Notes: generated from the sequence alone by a model not told the origin. DNA of 35,712 nucleotides from an uncultured Holophagaceae bacterium (GCA_903927605.1 CAIYNT010000213.1:1-35712), one strand, 5' to 3'; counted from the stretch's first letter, positions 1 to 7,822 are shown. A program made the numbers and translations.

Positions 1-72
1 CCTGCTCCGCGCCATCTCCTCCAGGCGCGTCCTCTGATTTTCGGTGAGTTCTACTCGCCCAGCATGTGCCAT
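1..72 (-). CDS. IS630-type transposase, N-terminal fragment cut by the window edge
   Basis: Reading leftward from an ATG at 70-72, the frame is open to the window edge and gives 24 residues beginning MAHAGRVELTENQ and continuing with a basic/acidic helix. This resembles the start of the helix-turn-helix domain of IS630/Tc1-mariner-like transposases, which begin with short 'ELT..QR..LE' helices. Only the first two dozen residues are visible, so the catalytic DDE domain and the completeness of the gene cannot be judged. The short noncoding stretch to its right (73-137) is relatively AT-rich and probably holds the terminal repeat of the element. Recognition rests on a short peptide and is moderate. 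Confidence 0.5.
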   Translation of the reverse strand, partial: MAHAGRVELTENQRTRLEEMARSR

Positions 73-137
73 GTCGCCCCTCAGTATCAGGTGCGGCATG
101 TTGAATAATAGTTACCTGTATTTTTGGCGGACTACAC
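73..137. mobile_element. Probable terminal segment of an IS630-like element
   Basis: This is the stretch between the transposase start codon and the neighbouring membrane-protein gene. It is lower in GC than the surroundings and contains TA dinucleotides at 133-134 and 138-139. IS630 elements insert at TA, so the element tip most plausibly lies near 132-139. The other end of the element is outside the window, so the inverted repeat cannot be confirmed. Position and family assignment are inference. Confidence 0.35.
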
Positions 138-515
138 TAGGGCCAGGATTCCGAGGCTCTCATGGTCCTTGCGGGGACGGTTCATGCCCCACAGAGCGGC
201 GGCCCCCACGAGCAGAGAGGCAATACCCAGCAGGGCATGCCGGAACAGCAGCCCGTCCGGCCCCGAGCCGGAGAACACCACTGGCAGCAGCCGGTGGGGC
301 GGAATGAGGGCCGCGTGCCGCCCCGAGGCGAATCCACTCAAGCAGGCACCCACAGTGCCGAGGATCCCGGCCCAGCCCAGGTACCGCGCCACCGTCCACC
401 AGGGGCGGATGCCGCGCCCTCGCCGTTGGGCCGCCAGCAGCGCCCATGGGAGCAGCAGGCCAGTGGCCACGGGGAGATGGGATAACAGCGTATGCTGGAG
501 GGCAATCCAATCCAT
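132..515 (-). CDS. Small membrane protein, DUF2231-like, possibly 3'-truncated by the IS
   Basis: A 127-residue protein with three hydrophobic segments (about residues 12-30, 42-62 and 92-112). The N-terminus '[20 protein letters not shown]' resembles DUF2231-type membrane proteins, which start with a histidine/proline-containing first helix. Function unknown. It is divergent from gmhA with about 90 bp between them. The last residues (LALV) and the stop codon fall at the likely tip of the adjacent IS630-like element, so the natural C-terminus may have been lost and replaced by a few IS-encoded codons. No catalytic motif is visible. The reading frame is supported by hydrophobic periodicity and codon use, not by a firm family match. 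Confidence 0.55.
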   Translation of the reverse strand: MDWIALQHTLLSHLPVATGLLLPWALLAAQRRGRGIRPWWTVARYLGWAGILGTVGACLSGFASGRHAALIPPHRLLPVVFSGSGPDGLLFRHALLGIASLLVGAAALWGMNRPRKDHESLGILALV

Positions 516-604
516 GGGATCCAGACCTTGTCGATGGTAGGGCCTCCCGCAGTCTGCCAGCGCCCCCGAAGGTTTGGGCTGAAATTCCTGTCACAATCGC
601 TGCC

Positions 605-1168
605 ATGAAGCAGCAGCTCCTCCAGCACGTCCAGGCCTCCATCCAGCTGAAGCAGGCCTTCTTCGAACAAGAGATGGACCATCTCCTCGCCCAAGCGGAC
701 GACATGGCCGAGCGACTCCGGAGGGGCGGACGGATCCTGGTCTGCGGCAATGGCGGGAGCGCCGCGGACGCCCAGCATCTGGCCGCCGAACTCAGTGGAC
801 GCTATGTAAAGGAACGGCGGGCCCTGGCAGGCATTGCGCTCACCACGGACACCTCCGCCCTCACGGCCATTGGCAATGACTACGGATTCGACCAGGTCTT
901 CTCCCGGCAGGTGGAGGCCCTGGGCCGCCCGGGGGATCTGCTCATCGGCATCAGCACCAGCGGAAACAGCCCCAACGTGATCCGCGCCGTGGCCTCCGCC
1001 CGGGAACTGGGCGTCCGCACTCTGGGCCTGCTGGGACGGGACGGCGGCCGGCTCGCGAGCCTCATGGACGATGCGCTGGTCGTGCCCTCCACAGTCACCG
1101 CGCGCATCCAGGAGATCCATCAGATGGTCTACCACTTCTGGTGCGAGGCGCTCGATGCTCAGTTCTGA
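605..1168 (+). CDS. gmhA: Sedoheptulose 7-phosphate isomerase GmhA
   Basis: Converts D-sedoheptulose 7-phosphate to D-glycero-D-manno-heptose 7-phosphate, the first step toward the ADP-heptose used in lipopolysaccharide inner core; cytosolic. The 187-residue product matches the family length (about 190). It shows the SIS-domain phosphate-binding signature [16 protein letters not shown] near residue 48, a second loop STSGNSPNV near 117, and the C-terminal [13 protein letters not shown] helix that carries the family's metal/substrate residues. The frame is open further upstream, but the ATG at 605 gives a start that fits the family. A CACAAT hexamer lies 7 nt before it, so initiation may be nearly leaderless. 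It is followed after 9 bp by a membrane-protein gene. Presence of gmhA implies a Gram-negative envelope. Confidence 0.95.
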   Translation: MKQQLLQHVQASIQLKQAFFEQEMDHLLAQADDMAERLRRGGRILVCGNGGSAADAQHLAAELSGRYVKERRALAGIALTTDTSALTAIGNDYGFDQVFSRQVEALGRPGDLLIGISTSGNSPNVIRAVASARELGVRTLGLLGRDGGRLASLMDDALVVPSTVTARIQEIHQMVYHFWCEALDAQF

Positions 1169-1177
1169 GGCCTTCCG

Positions 1178-1915
1178 GTGACGGTCATCGCTGGCCTGCT
1201 GGTCCTGGTCCTCCTGGGGCACGCGCAGCCGCACACCTACTACTGGCGGGATGCGGCTGGGCAGACCCATATCACCAACACGCCGCCGCCGGCGGACGCG
1301 GAGGTTCTGGACGCTCCCCCACCCCCGGCTGTGGAGCCCGGCAAGGCTAGCCGCCCCGAGGTGGTCCGCCAGAGCGCTGGCCTGGGTGGCCATCGCCAGG
1401 TCACCCTCAGTCCCATCCAGCAGCAGGCCTGGGGAGCCCTGGATGAGCACTTGGCGAAAGCCCGCAGCCAAGGAGACCGCCGGACCCTCGAAGCCGTGGC
1501 CGATTCCCTGATCAGTGACTGCCTCTGGGGCCACGGTCTGTGGGCAATGCCCGTGGCCCCGGTCCTGACCGTAGTGCTCCTGGGGTTCCTGGGCTGGTGG
1601 TTGGCCATTGGCCATCGTTCTGGGCTGCATGTCCCGCTGATCGGGGGCTTTCTCCTGGTGGGCCTGGTCCTAGGCCACCTGCTCCTGAACGTCTTCCTGT
1701 ACCACCCCCAGGCCTTGCGACTCCGCCAGAATCTGGAGTTGCTTGAACACCATCTGGGCACCGACAAGGCCCTGGGGCTCGATCACCAAAGGCTGCTGCA
1801 GCAACGCTACCAGGCCTTGGAACAGGCTGCGGACCCCCTTCAGCCCCCCTGGCGGTTTCCGCTGGAGGTGAAAGCCCTGCGGGCGGCCATGAAGCAGGTG
1901 ATGGTTGAACCCTGA
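1178..1915 (+). CDS. DUF4124-like secreted/membrane protein
   Basis: A 245-residue protein starting at GTG. It has an N-terminal hydrophobic segment (residues 2-14) acting as a signal or anchor, then a short module YYWRDAAGQTHITNTPPP that matches the DUF4124 pattern (Y+W.D..G..H.T..PP) seen in many proteobacterial envelope proteins. A Pro/Ala-rich linker follows, then two strongly hydrophobic segments at about residues 116-138 and 146-168, and a charged, probably helical C-terminal tail. Role unknown. It sits between gmhA (9 bp gap) and hemW (11 bp overlap), so it is likely co-transcribed with them. The DUF4124 call is from motif resemblance only. Confidence 0.7.
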   Translation: MTVIAGLLVLVLLGHAQPHTYYWRDAAGQTHITNTPPPADAEVLDAPPPPAVEPGKASRPEVVRQSAGLGGHRQVTLSPIQQQAWGALDEHLAKARSQGDRRTLEAVADSLISDCLWGHGLWAMPVAPVLTVVLLGFLGWWLAIGHRSGLHVPLIGGFLLVGLVLGHLLLNVFLYHPQALRLRQNLELLEHHLGTDKALGLDHQRLLQQRYQALEQAADPLQPPWRFPLEVKALRAAMKQVMVEP

Positions 1916-3083
1916 GCTCCAGCAGCGGCTGCCATCGATCCGGCAGGCAGCTCAGGCGGAGGCCCTGGGCCTCTACCTTCATGTGCCCTTCTGTGTGGAT
2001 CGCTGCACCTATTGTTCCTTCACTACCACCCGGGATCGCAGCCTCCAACCGGACACCGTCCAGCGACTGATCGTCGATATCGCCGAATGGGGCGCCGCTC
2101 TGGGTCGGCCCCCCGTGGATACGCTCTACCTCGGTGGCGGGACGCCTTCGCTGCTGTCCCAGGCAGAACTGACAGCGCTCTCGACCGCGGTTCGTACAGC
2201 CTTCGACCTGTCGCCCCTGACCGAGGCCACCCTCGAAGCCAATCCCGGCACCGTGGACTTGGCTTGGCTCCAGCAGGCCCGCGACCTGGGCTGGGACCGC
2301 ATCAGCCTCGGCGTGCAGGCCCTGGACGATGGTCTGTTGGTGCGCTTGGGCCGCATTCATGGATCCGAGCAGGCCCTGGAATCTCTCGAACTGGCGAGGC
2401 GGGCTGGATTCCATCGACGCAGTGCCGACCTCATGGTGGGTATTCCTGGACAGTCACTGTCCAAGGTGATCGAGGATGCCCGCACCCTGGTCGCCACCGG
2501 CCTCGAGCACCTGAGCATCTATCTGCTGGACCTGGACAAGGCCTGCCCCATGCGGGCCGAGGTCGACGCCGGACGGTTGGCCCTTCCTTCCGAGGACGAG
2601 GTGGCCGACGTCTTCGAGGCCCTCCAGATTGAACTCCCTAAGTTGGGACTTGCGCCTTACGAGATCAGCAACTATGCCGCGCCTGGCGCAGAATCGATCC
2701 ACAACACCCGCTACTGGGAGCGCCGGCCGTACCTGGGCCTAGGGCCCAGCGCGGCCTCGCAGCTCGGCGATTGGCGCTGGACTGAAACCGGGATCATCAC
2801 AGCCTGGATCGAAGGACGCGGGGGGCTGGATCTCCAGGTATTGGATGCCGCTGAGGTCCTTGCGGAAATCCCCCTGCTGGGCCTGCGGCTCCACCGCGGC
2901 GTTGATTGGAACGCGCTCCAGATGCACGCCGAAGCCCTCAACCTGAGGCCATTGTGCGATGCCTGGGAAGCCCGCCTCCTGGCACTTGCCAAGGAGGGGC
3001 TCACGGTCTGGCGGGATGGCCGCGTGAGTCTCAGCGCTCGCGGAATGCTCATGAGCAACGGGATTCTCGGGATGTTCGTATGA
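1905..3083 (+). CDS. hemW: Radical SAM heme chaperone HemW (HemN-like)
   Basis: A 392-residue radical SAM protein. LYLHVPFCVDRCTYCSF (about residues 23-39) contains the CX3CX2C cluster motif with Cys30, Cys34 and Cys37. It is followed by Phe rather than the fourth Cys of true HemN, which together with the C-terminal HemN-like domain favours HemW, a heme-binding chaperone, over coproporphyrinogen dehydrogenase. DTLYLGGGTPSLL is the usual SAM-binding glycine-rich stretch. The start is a TTG inside the end of the upstream gene; no ATG or GTG fits between it and the conserved region. It overlaps the next gene by ATGA, indicating translational coupling. Confidence 0.9.
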   Translation: MNPELQQRLPSIRQAAQAEALGLYLHVPFCVDRCTYCSFTTTRDRSLQPDTVQRLIVDIAEWGAALGRPPVDTLYLGGGTPSLLSQAELTALSTAVRTAFDLSPLTEATLEANPGTVDLAWLQQARDLGWDRISLGVQALDDGLLVRLGRIHGSEQALESLELARRAGFHRRSADLMVGIPGQSLSKVIEDARTLVATGLEHLSIYLLDLDKACPMRAEVDAGRLALPSEDEVADVFEALQIELPKLGLAPYEISNYAAPGAESIHNTRYWERRPYLGLGPSAASQLGDWRWTETGIITAWIEGRGGLDLQVLDAAEVLAEIPLLGLRLHRGVDWNALQMHAEALNLRPLCDAWEARLLALAKEGLTVWRDGRVSLSARGMLMSNGILGMFV

Positions 3084-3967
3084 CCTACCTTGGCGAAAGC
3101 GCTGCGCTCCTCACCTCCCTCTGCTGGTCGCTGAACTCCGTGTGTTTCACGGTGGCGGGGCGTCGAGTGGGCTCGGCTTCGGTGAACCTGGGGCGCCTGC
3201 TCATGGCCTGGGTGACGTTGGTCCTGGTGCATCTCGTGGTCTACGGCAGCCTCTTCCCCCTGCAGGCAGGCAGCGCCCGACTGGGCTGGCTGGGCGTATC
3301 GGGCTTCATCGGCTTCGCCCTGGGGGATGCGGTGCTTTTCGAGGCCTTCGTCCTCATCGGCGCGCGGCTCGCCATGCTGTTGATGACCCTCTCGCCCATC
3401 TTCAGTGCTTTGCTGGCCTGGCTCTTCCTCGGGCAGAACCTGAGTTTGCCCAAAGTCCTGGCCATGGTCGTCACCCTCGGCGGTATAGCCTGGGTCGTCT
3501 GGGGCGGCGGCGAACACGAGGATCATCCTCATCTCTGGCGCGGCATCCTGCTGGGCGTCGGCGGTGCCCTCGGCCAGTCCGTGGGTCTGGTCTTCAGCAA
3601 GTTCGGTCTAGCTGGGGACTTCCCACCCATCTCGGCGAACCTCATCCGAGTCACGGCGGGCGCAGTCGCCCTGTTGCTCTACTTTGGCGTCACAGGTCGC
3701 CTGCGGAGCACTCTGGGCTCCCTGCGCGATGGCAGGGCCACAGCCTTCATCGGCCTCGGTGCTGTGACCGGTCCAGTGCTGGGCGTGGTGCTATCGCTCG
3801 TCGCCATCGCCAAGGCCCCCATGGGCGTTGCGGCCACGCTGATGTCCCTCTCGCCCATCATCCTGCTGCCCGTGTCCCACTTTGTCTTCAAGGAGAAGGT
3901 GGGCGGCCATGCGGTCCTCGGCACCCTGCTGGCCCTGGCGGGCGCCGCGGCGTTGTTCTTCGTATAG
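3080..3967 (+). CDS. EamA/DMT-family transporter
   Basis: A 295-residue integral membrane protein with about ten hydrophobic segments arranged as two similar halves, the hallmark of the drug/metabolite transporter (EamA) superfamily. The first half ends around LLAWLFLGQNLSLPKVLAMV. The second repeats the pattern near LMSLSPIILLPVSHFVFKEK, the typical 'P....L....F.E' helix-4/9 motif. The substrate cannot be predicted. The ATG at 3080 overlaps the hemW stop (ATGA); longer upstream reading in this frame runs inside hemW and is not credible. It is followed 8 bp later by prolyl aminopeptidase, so it may export metabolites or amino acids, but that is only context. Confidence 0.88.
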   Translation: MTYLGESAALLTSLCWSLNSVCFTVAGRRVGSASVNLGRLLMAWVTLVLVHLVVYGSLFPLQAGSARLGWLGVSGFIGFALGDAVLFEAFVLIGARLAMLLMTLSPIFSALLAWLFLGQNLSLPKVLAMVVTLGGIAWVVWGGGEHEDHPHLWRGILLGVGGALGQSVGLVFSKFGLAGDFPPISANLIRVTAGAVALLLYFGVTGRLRSTLGSLRDGRATAFIGLGAVTGPVLGVVLSLVAIAKAPMGVAATLMSLSPIILLPVSHFVFKEKVGGHAVLGTLLALAGAAALFFV

Positions 3968-3975
3968 GAGCGATC

Positions 3976-4938
3976 ATGTCCCTGCGCAAGGATCCTGTCA
4001 GCTGGCTCTATCCGGCCCTTGAGCCCTACAAGGTCCACCGCCTGAAAGTGTCGAGCCTGCATGAGCTGCATGTAGAGGAGAGCGGCAACCCGAACGGCAA
4101 GCCGGTGATCTTCCTCCACGGCGGGCCCGGCGGCGGCACCAGCGCCAAGCACCGGCGCTACTTCGATCCCGAGCGATACCGCATCATTCTCTTCGACCAG
4201 CGCGGCTGCGGGCAGAGCACGCCCTACGCCGAGGTGCGCGAGAACAGCACCTGGGACCTAGTGGCCGATGTCGAGCGCATCCGCGGACACCTGGGCGTCA
4301 AGCGCTGGCTGGTCTTCGGTGGTTCCTGGGGCGCCACGCTGGGCTTGGCCTATGCGGAAAAGCATCCGGAGCGGGTGACCGGTCTGATCCTCCGGGGCAT
4401 CTTCCTGCTGCGCCAGCGCGAGGTGGACTGGCTCTACCAGGAGGGCGCCAGCCGCATCTTCCCGGATGCCTGGGAGCCCTACCGTGATGCCATCCCCGAG
4501 GCCGAGCGCGGCGACTTCCTCCAGGCCTACGCCAAGCGCCTGCTGAGCGAGGATCCGGCCGTGAACCTGCCCGCCGCCCAGGCCTGGAGCATCTGGGAAG
4601 GCGCCACCAGCAAGCTCATCCCCGATCCCGACTTCATCGCCTCCTACGGCGACGTGGCTACGACGCTGGCCTTTGCCCGCATCGAGTGCCACTACTTCCT
4701 GAACAAGGGCTGGATGGACGAGGCCCAGCTGCTGCGCGAGGCGCACCGGCTGAGGGGCATACCCGGGGCCATCATCCAGGGCCGCTACGACATGGTCTGC
4801 CCCATCGAAAGCGCCTGGGCCCTCTCCAAAACCTGGCCCGAGGCCGACCTCGTCATCGTCCCCGACGCCGGCCACAGCGCCTACGATGCAGGCATCTCCC
4901 GGGCCCTGGTGGCGGCGACGGATCGGTTCGCGGGTTAG
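3976..4938 (+). CDS. pip: Prolyl aminopeptidase (proline iminopeptidase)
   Basis: Releases N-terminal proline from peptides; cytosolic serine peptidase of the alpha/beta-hydrolase fold, family S33. The 320-residue length is typical. The oxyanion-hole motif HGGPGGG is at residues 48-54, and DQRGCGQS, a signature of the family, follows. The nucleophile lies in GGSWGATLG (Ser117), with acid Asp272 in GRYDMVCP and His300 in DAGHSA. The ATG at 3976 has a GGAG ribosome-binding site about 6 nt upstream. The much longer open frame to the left is a shadow over the transporter gene. It ends 4 bp inside the convergent dedA gene. Confidence 0.95.
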   Translation: MSLRKDPVSWLYPALEPYKVHRLKVSSLHELHVEESGNPNGKPVIFLHGGPGGGTSAKHRRYFDPERYRIILFDQRGCGQSTPYAEVRENSTWDLVADVERIRGHLGVKRWLVFGGSWGATLGLAYAEKHPERVTGLILRGIFLLRQREVDWLYQEGASRIFPDAWEPYRDAIPEAERGDFLQAYAKRLLSEDPAVNLPAAQAWSIWEGATSKLIPDPDFIASYGDVATTLAFARIECHYFLNKGWMDEAQLLREAHRLRGIPGAIIQGRYDMVCPIESAWALSKTWPEADLVIVPDAGHSAYDAGISRALVAATDRFAG

Positions 4939-5591
4939 CCTTTCGCCCGATTCCTGAAGTGGTCGTACACAAACCAGGCCACGCCAGCCAGGAGGAGGAC
5001 GCCGATGACGGCATCGAGCTTATGGAAGTAGGTACCGAGGGTGTCCCACTTCTCGCCGAGCTTGTAGCCGATCCAGGCGAGGGTCAGGCACCAAGGCAGG
5101 CTGCCCGTGAAAGTGTAGAGGTGGAAGCGGGTGCGATCCATTTTCGCGATGCCTGCAGGCAACGCGATGAAGGTGCGCACCACGGGCAGCAAGCGGCCGA
5201 TGAAGATGGCCCAGGTGCCGAAGCGCTCAAAGAACCGGTGGGCCTGATCCAGGTGGCCCGTGTGGAGCCAGATGTAGCGCCCGACCTTTTCCACTGCCCG
5301 CCGTCCACCCCAGGCGCCCACCTCGTAGGCCGGGATGCTGCCCAGGTTGCAGCCGAGCGCACCGAAGACGCCCGCAATCCAGATCTGGGCTACGGGATGA
5401 CCCGCGCCCAGACCGAAGAAGGTGAGCTGGCCCCTGTAGGCGAGATAGCCAGCGAAGGGCATGATCACTTCGCTCGGGAGTGGGATGCAGGCGCTCTCGA
5501 TGGCCATGAGCAGCATCACACCCAGGGGTCCCATGGCGGCCATCAGGGCCACCATCCAGGCGACGATCGGGGCGAGGAGCTTCTGCAGCAT
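4935..5591 (-). CDS. DedA-family inner-membrane protein
   Basis: A 218-residue membrane protein of the DedA/SNARE-associated family, thought to act as proton-dependent phospholipid (undecaprenyl-phosphate or PE) translocases. Visible family features are the early 'ESACIPLPSEVIMPFAG' re-entrant loop with the E-x-x-x-P-x-P-x-E signature, and 'FGTWAIFIGRLLPVVRTFIALPAG', containing the conserved G-R-x-x-P-x-x-R-T motif, about residues 125-148. Five to six hydrophobic segments are evident. The 3' end overlaps pip by 4 bp in convergent orientation. It is divergent from smpB with 47 bp between start codons; a TAGACT hexamer 20 nt before the ATG could serve as its -10 element. Confidence 0.92.
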   Translation of the reverse strand: MLQKLLAPIVAWMVALMAAMGPLGVMLLMAIESACIPLPSEVIMPFAGYLAYRGQLTFFGLGAGHPVAQIWIAGVFGALGCNLGSIPAYEVGAWGGRRAVEKVGRYIWLHTGHLDQAHRFFERFGTWAIFIGRLLPVVRTFIALPAGIAKMDRTRFHLYTFTGSLPWCLTLAWIGYKLGEKWDTLGTYFHKLDAVIGVLLLAGVAWFVYDHFRNRAKG

Positions 5592-5638
5592 CGGGATGTC
5601 CCAAAAGGATGAGTCTACCGGGACGCTACACTGGTCCC

Positions 5639-6094
5639 ATGGGTGAAGATCTCGTCCGCAACCGCAAGGCCTTCCACAACTACCACGTCCTGGAGACCTG
5701 GGAGGCTGGGATCGCCCTGCAGGGTACGGAGGTGAAGGCCCTGCGGGCCGGGCTGGGGCAGTTGCAGGACGCCTATGTGGACGTCGCCAGCGGCGAGCTG
5801 TGGCTCAAGCAGGCCCACATCTCACCCTACGAGTTCGGCACCTACGCCAACCACGATCCCCTGCGGCCCCGCAAGCTGCTGCTGCACAAGGCCGAGATCA
5901 CCAAGATGATCGCCAAGGTGGTGCGCAAGGGCCTCACCATCATCCCCCTGGCCATTTACCTGAACGCCAAGGGCATGATCAAGGTGAAGGTGGCCCTGGC
6001 CGAGGGCAAGGCCCACAGCGACAAGCGCGATGCCCTGAAGGAGCGCGAGCAGAAGCGCGAGATGGACCGCATCCGCAAGGGCGCGCGGGAGTAG
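5639..6094 (+). CDS. smpB: SsrA-binding protein SmpB
   Basis: Binds tmRNA and brings it to stalled ribosomes for trans-translation. The 151-residue product is the usual size. Characteristic stretches are NRKAFHNYHVLETWEAGI, LQGTEVKALRAG, the 'DAYV' strand, HDPLRPRKLLLHK and the basic C-terminal tail ending near RDALKEREQKREMDR. The ATG at 5639 matches the family N-terminus; an earlier ATG at 5609 would add ten unrelated residues. TACACT lies at 5627-5632, exactly 6 nt before the ATG, so the mRNA may be leaderless. No ssrA gene was recognised in the window. Confidence 0.96.
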   Translation: MGEDLVRNRKAFHNYHVLETWEAGIALQGTEVKALRAGLGQLQDAYVDVASGELWLKQAHISPYEFGTYANHDPLRPRKLLLHKAEITKMIAKVVRKGLTIIPLAIYLNAKGMIKVKVALAEGKAHSDKRDALKEREQKREMDRIRKGARE

Positions 6095-6156
6095 CCCGTC
6101 CTGCTGTAGCTCCAACCAGTGGGTGACGGTAGATGGATGCCGGCGGCTGGACAGTA

Positions 6157-6810
6157 TCAGCTTTCGCGAACGTCCTTGACGTCGATCACGAAGGGCTTGA
6201 TGGCCTCGGCCAGTTTTCCCGCTGGAACATCCTGGACCTTGAGGGTGATCTCCCAGCGGGAGCCCTTGACATCATGAATCTCGTTGAAGCCCAGCCCCAC
6301 GATATTGCCGGAGACAGCTGCGATGGCTCCCGTGATCTTGGCAATGGTCCCCTTGGTATCCGGCGTCTGGGCCCAGATGCGGACGCCATGCCGACGGCCG
6401 CCCAGGAGCTCCATGAAGGCGCGGAACAGGTCACTCTTGGTGACGAGACCCGTCATCGCAGCGTCATCTCCAACCACGGGCAGACAGCCGATTCCCTTGT
6501 CCGCCATGATGCGGGCCGCTTCTTCGACCGGCGTGTTCTCATTCACCGTCGCCACATCCTTGACCATCACCATGTTCACGGTGATCTTGGCCAGCAGACT
6601 CGGGAGTTCCCAGACGCTCAAGGTGGTCACCGAAGAAGCCGAAGCATGGAGGAGGTCCTGCTCCGTAACAATGCCGACAAGCTTCCCCTTCTCATCCACC
6701 ACCGGCAAATGCTGGATTTTGCGGCCGCGGATAAGGGTCAGGGCGTCGGGCACGGTCATTCCCGGCGTGACGACGATGGGTTTCAGTGTCATCAATTCTC
6801 GAACGAGCAT
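6157..6810 (-). CDS. CBS-CBS-ACT domain protein (AcuB-like)
   Basis: A 217-residue soluble protein with two CBS domains (about residues 1-60 and 76-135) and a C-terminal ACT-like domain (about 138-210). The CBS modules show 'MTLKPIVVTPGMTV', 'HLPVVDEKGKLVGIVTEQDLL' and 'GCLPVVGDDAAMTGLVTKSDLF', the latter two each ending in the canonical adenine-nucleotide-binding (I/L)VT..DL motif. The ACT part begins TKGTIAKITGAIAAVSGNIV. Such proteins sense adenine nucleotides and small ligands; AcuB was described with acetoin use in Bacillus, but nothing here ties it to that pathway. A strong AAGGAGG site sits 5 nt before the ATG. It lies downstream of ribE on the same strand with a 178-bp gap, so it probably has its own promoter. 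Confidence 0.85.
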   Translation of the reverse strand: MLVRELMTLKPIVVTPGMTVPDALTLIRGRKIQHLPVVDEKGKLVGIVTEQDLLHASASSVTTLSVWELPSLLAKITVNMVMVKDVATVNENTPVEEAARIMADKGIGCLPVVGDDAAMTGLVTKSDLFRAFMELLGGRRHGVRIWAQTPDTKGTIAKITGAIAAVSGNIVGLGFNEIHDVKGSRWEITLKVQDVPAGKLAEAIKPFVIDVKDVRES

Positions 6811-6988
6811 GAATGCCTCCTTAGAGGAATGGGAGCTGGGTGGATAGGAACTGCAACGGCCCTATTGTGGGCAGAGGCGCCTCCTGGTTCCCGGAAAAGG
6901 AATGAAGTAGACCCTAGAAGGGGTAATTTGGGTCAATTTTCAGGAAGTCCGGTCCCCTCCCGGTCTGGGATTTGGTCGTACTGTCAAA
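6811..6988. other. Intergenic gap between ribE and the CBS-ACT gene
   Basis: A 178-bp noncoding stretch with a lower-GC core around 6905-6950. On the minus strand it holds a TTGACC hexamer near 6935 that could be a -35 element for the CBS-ACT gene, but no matching -10 at normal spacing was clear. I see no ORF, tRNA or strong hairpin with a T-tract here. Confidence 0.4.
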
Positions 6989-7639
6989 TCAGCCCTTCCA
7001 CCCACCCTGGGCGAATCTGGCCAGCTTCTCGTCGGTGCCGCGCAGGGCCAAGGCCCGGGCGACGAAGCGGCCGATGGGATCGGCTTCGAGGTTCACGGGG
7101 TCGCCGGGGCGCATGGCGTTCAACCCTGTGCGCATCACGGTCTCGGGGATGAGGGCCACGGTGAACCAGTCGCTGCCGCAGTCCACCACCGTGAGGGAGA
7201 TGCCGTCCACCGCGAGGGAACCTTTGGGCGCAGTCATGGGCGCCAGGTCCACGGGCATGCTGAAGCGCCAGATGCCTTCGTCCACGCCGCCCTGCCTCTG
7301 CGGACGCGATACCAGCTGTCCGATGCCGTCCACATGGCCCGCCACCAGATGCCCATCCAGGGGATCGCCGACACGCAGAGCAGCTTCCAGGTGCAGCCTC
7401 GCTCCCAGCGGCAGCCGGCCCAGTGTGGTCTTCGCCAGGGTCTCCTCGCTGAGGTCCGCCTCCCAGGCACGCCCATCCATGGCCACGCTGGTGAGGCAGG
7501 CGCCGTTCACGGCGATGCTGGCGCCCAGCTCGGCCCGGGCCAGCAGGTCCACCGGGGCCCCGATGCGCAGCCTCGCCCCGTCGGGCCGGGAGGCCCGGGA
7601 TTCCAGGGTGCCGAGGTGTCTGATGAGTCCGGTGAACAT
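6989..7639 (-). CDS. ribE: Riboflavin synthase alpha subunit
   Basis: Dismutates two 6,7-dimethyl-8-ribityllumazine molecules to riboflavin; cytosolic trimer. The 216-residue protein has the family's two lumazine-binding repeats. It starts with the canonical MFTGLIRHLG. The first repeat contains SIAVNGACLTSV and the second LAVDGISLTVVD, and 'VAGHVDGIG' precedes the repeat boundary. The ATG at 7637-7639 is chosen because MFTGL is the invariant family start; a GTG at 7705 would add 22 residues read from a conserved leader element. That leader (7644-7716) ends 4 nt before the ATG and includes the GAGAGGG ribosome-binding site, so expression is probably controlled there. No other rib genes are visible. 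Confidence 0.95.
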   Translation of the reverse strand: MFTGLIRHLGTLESRASRPDGARLRIGAPVDLLARAELGASIAVNGACLTSVAMDGRAWEADLSEETLAKTTLGRLPLGARLHLEAALRVGDPLDGHLVAGHVDGIGQLVSRPQRQGGVDEGIWRFSMPVDLAPMTAPKGSLAVDGISLTVVDCGSDWFTVALIPETVMRTGLNAMRPGDPVNLEADPIGRFVARALALRGTDEKLARFAQGGWKG

Positions 7640-7643
7640 GTGT

Positions 7644-7716
7644 GTGATTCCCTCTCTGTGGGGCCCCGCTCCGAAGGCTCCCCTGGAGCCTCCCCCGCGA
7701 CCCACAAGGTCGGGAC
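7644..7716 (-). ncRNA. Putative cis-regulatory structured RNA, copy A (ribE leader)
   Basis: A 73-nt leader that aligns without gaps to a second copy at 35594-35666 (63 of 73 positions identical). Predicted nested structure: outer TCCC/GGGA pairing, a 6-bp helix TGTGGG/CCCACA, and a 9-bp hairpin with arms at 7685-7693 and 7673-7681 around a 3-nt loop. Between the copies the hairpin keeps pairing through two compensatory changes (G-U to C-G and C-G to G-C). The 18-nt block CGGAGCGGGGCCCCACAG after the hairpin is invariant. The 3' part contains the ribE ribosome-binding site, suggesting translational control. It lacks the expected features of the FMN riboswitch. Function and ligand are unknown. 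Confidence 0.6.
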
Positions 7717-7822
7717 CATCATGACGCAGCTGGCACCTCCAGGTGGATCTTGCATGGACCTCAGCGAAAGTGGATCCGGGGTCGGGCCCGCCCAGACGAA
7801 GGACCGGCGTTAGGCTGGAGGC

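Noticed and set aside
338..1630. Long minus-strand frame of 430 codons opposite gmhA
   Set aside because: It is a shadow frame of a high-GC coding region; the plus strand encodes clear GmhA motifs.
3142..3975. N-terminal extension of prolyl aminopeptidase
   Set aside because: It overlaps the transporter gene in another frame, and a good ribosome-binding site precedes the ATG at 3976.
6989..7705. Longer riboflavin synthase starting at GTG 7705
   Set aside because: Family proteins start MFTGL; the extension is read from the conserved leader element.
7640..7760. FMN riboswitch before ribE
   Set aside because: The conserved RFN core segments are not present and the conserved unit is only about 73 nt; a different structure fits better.
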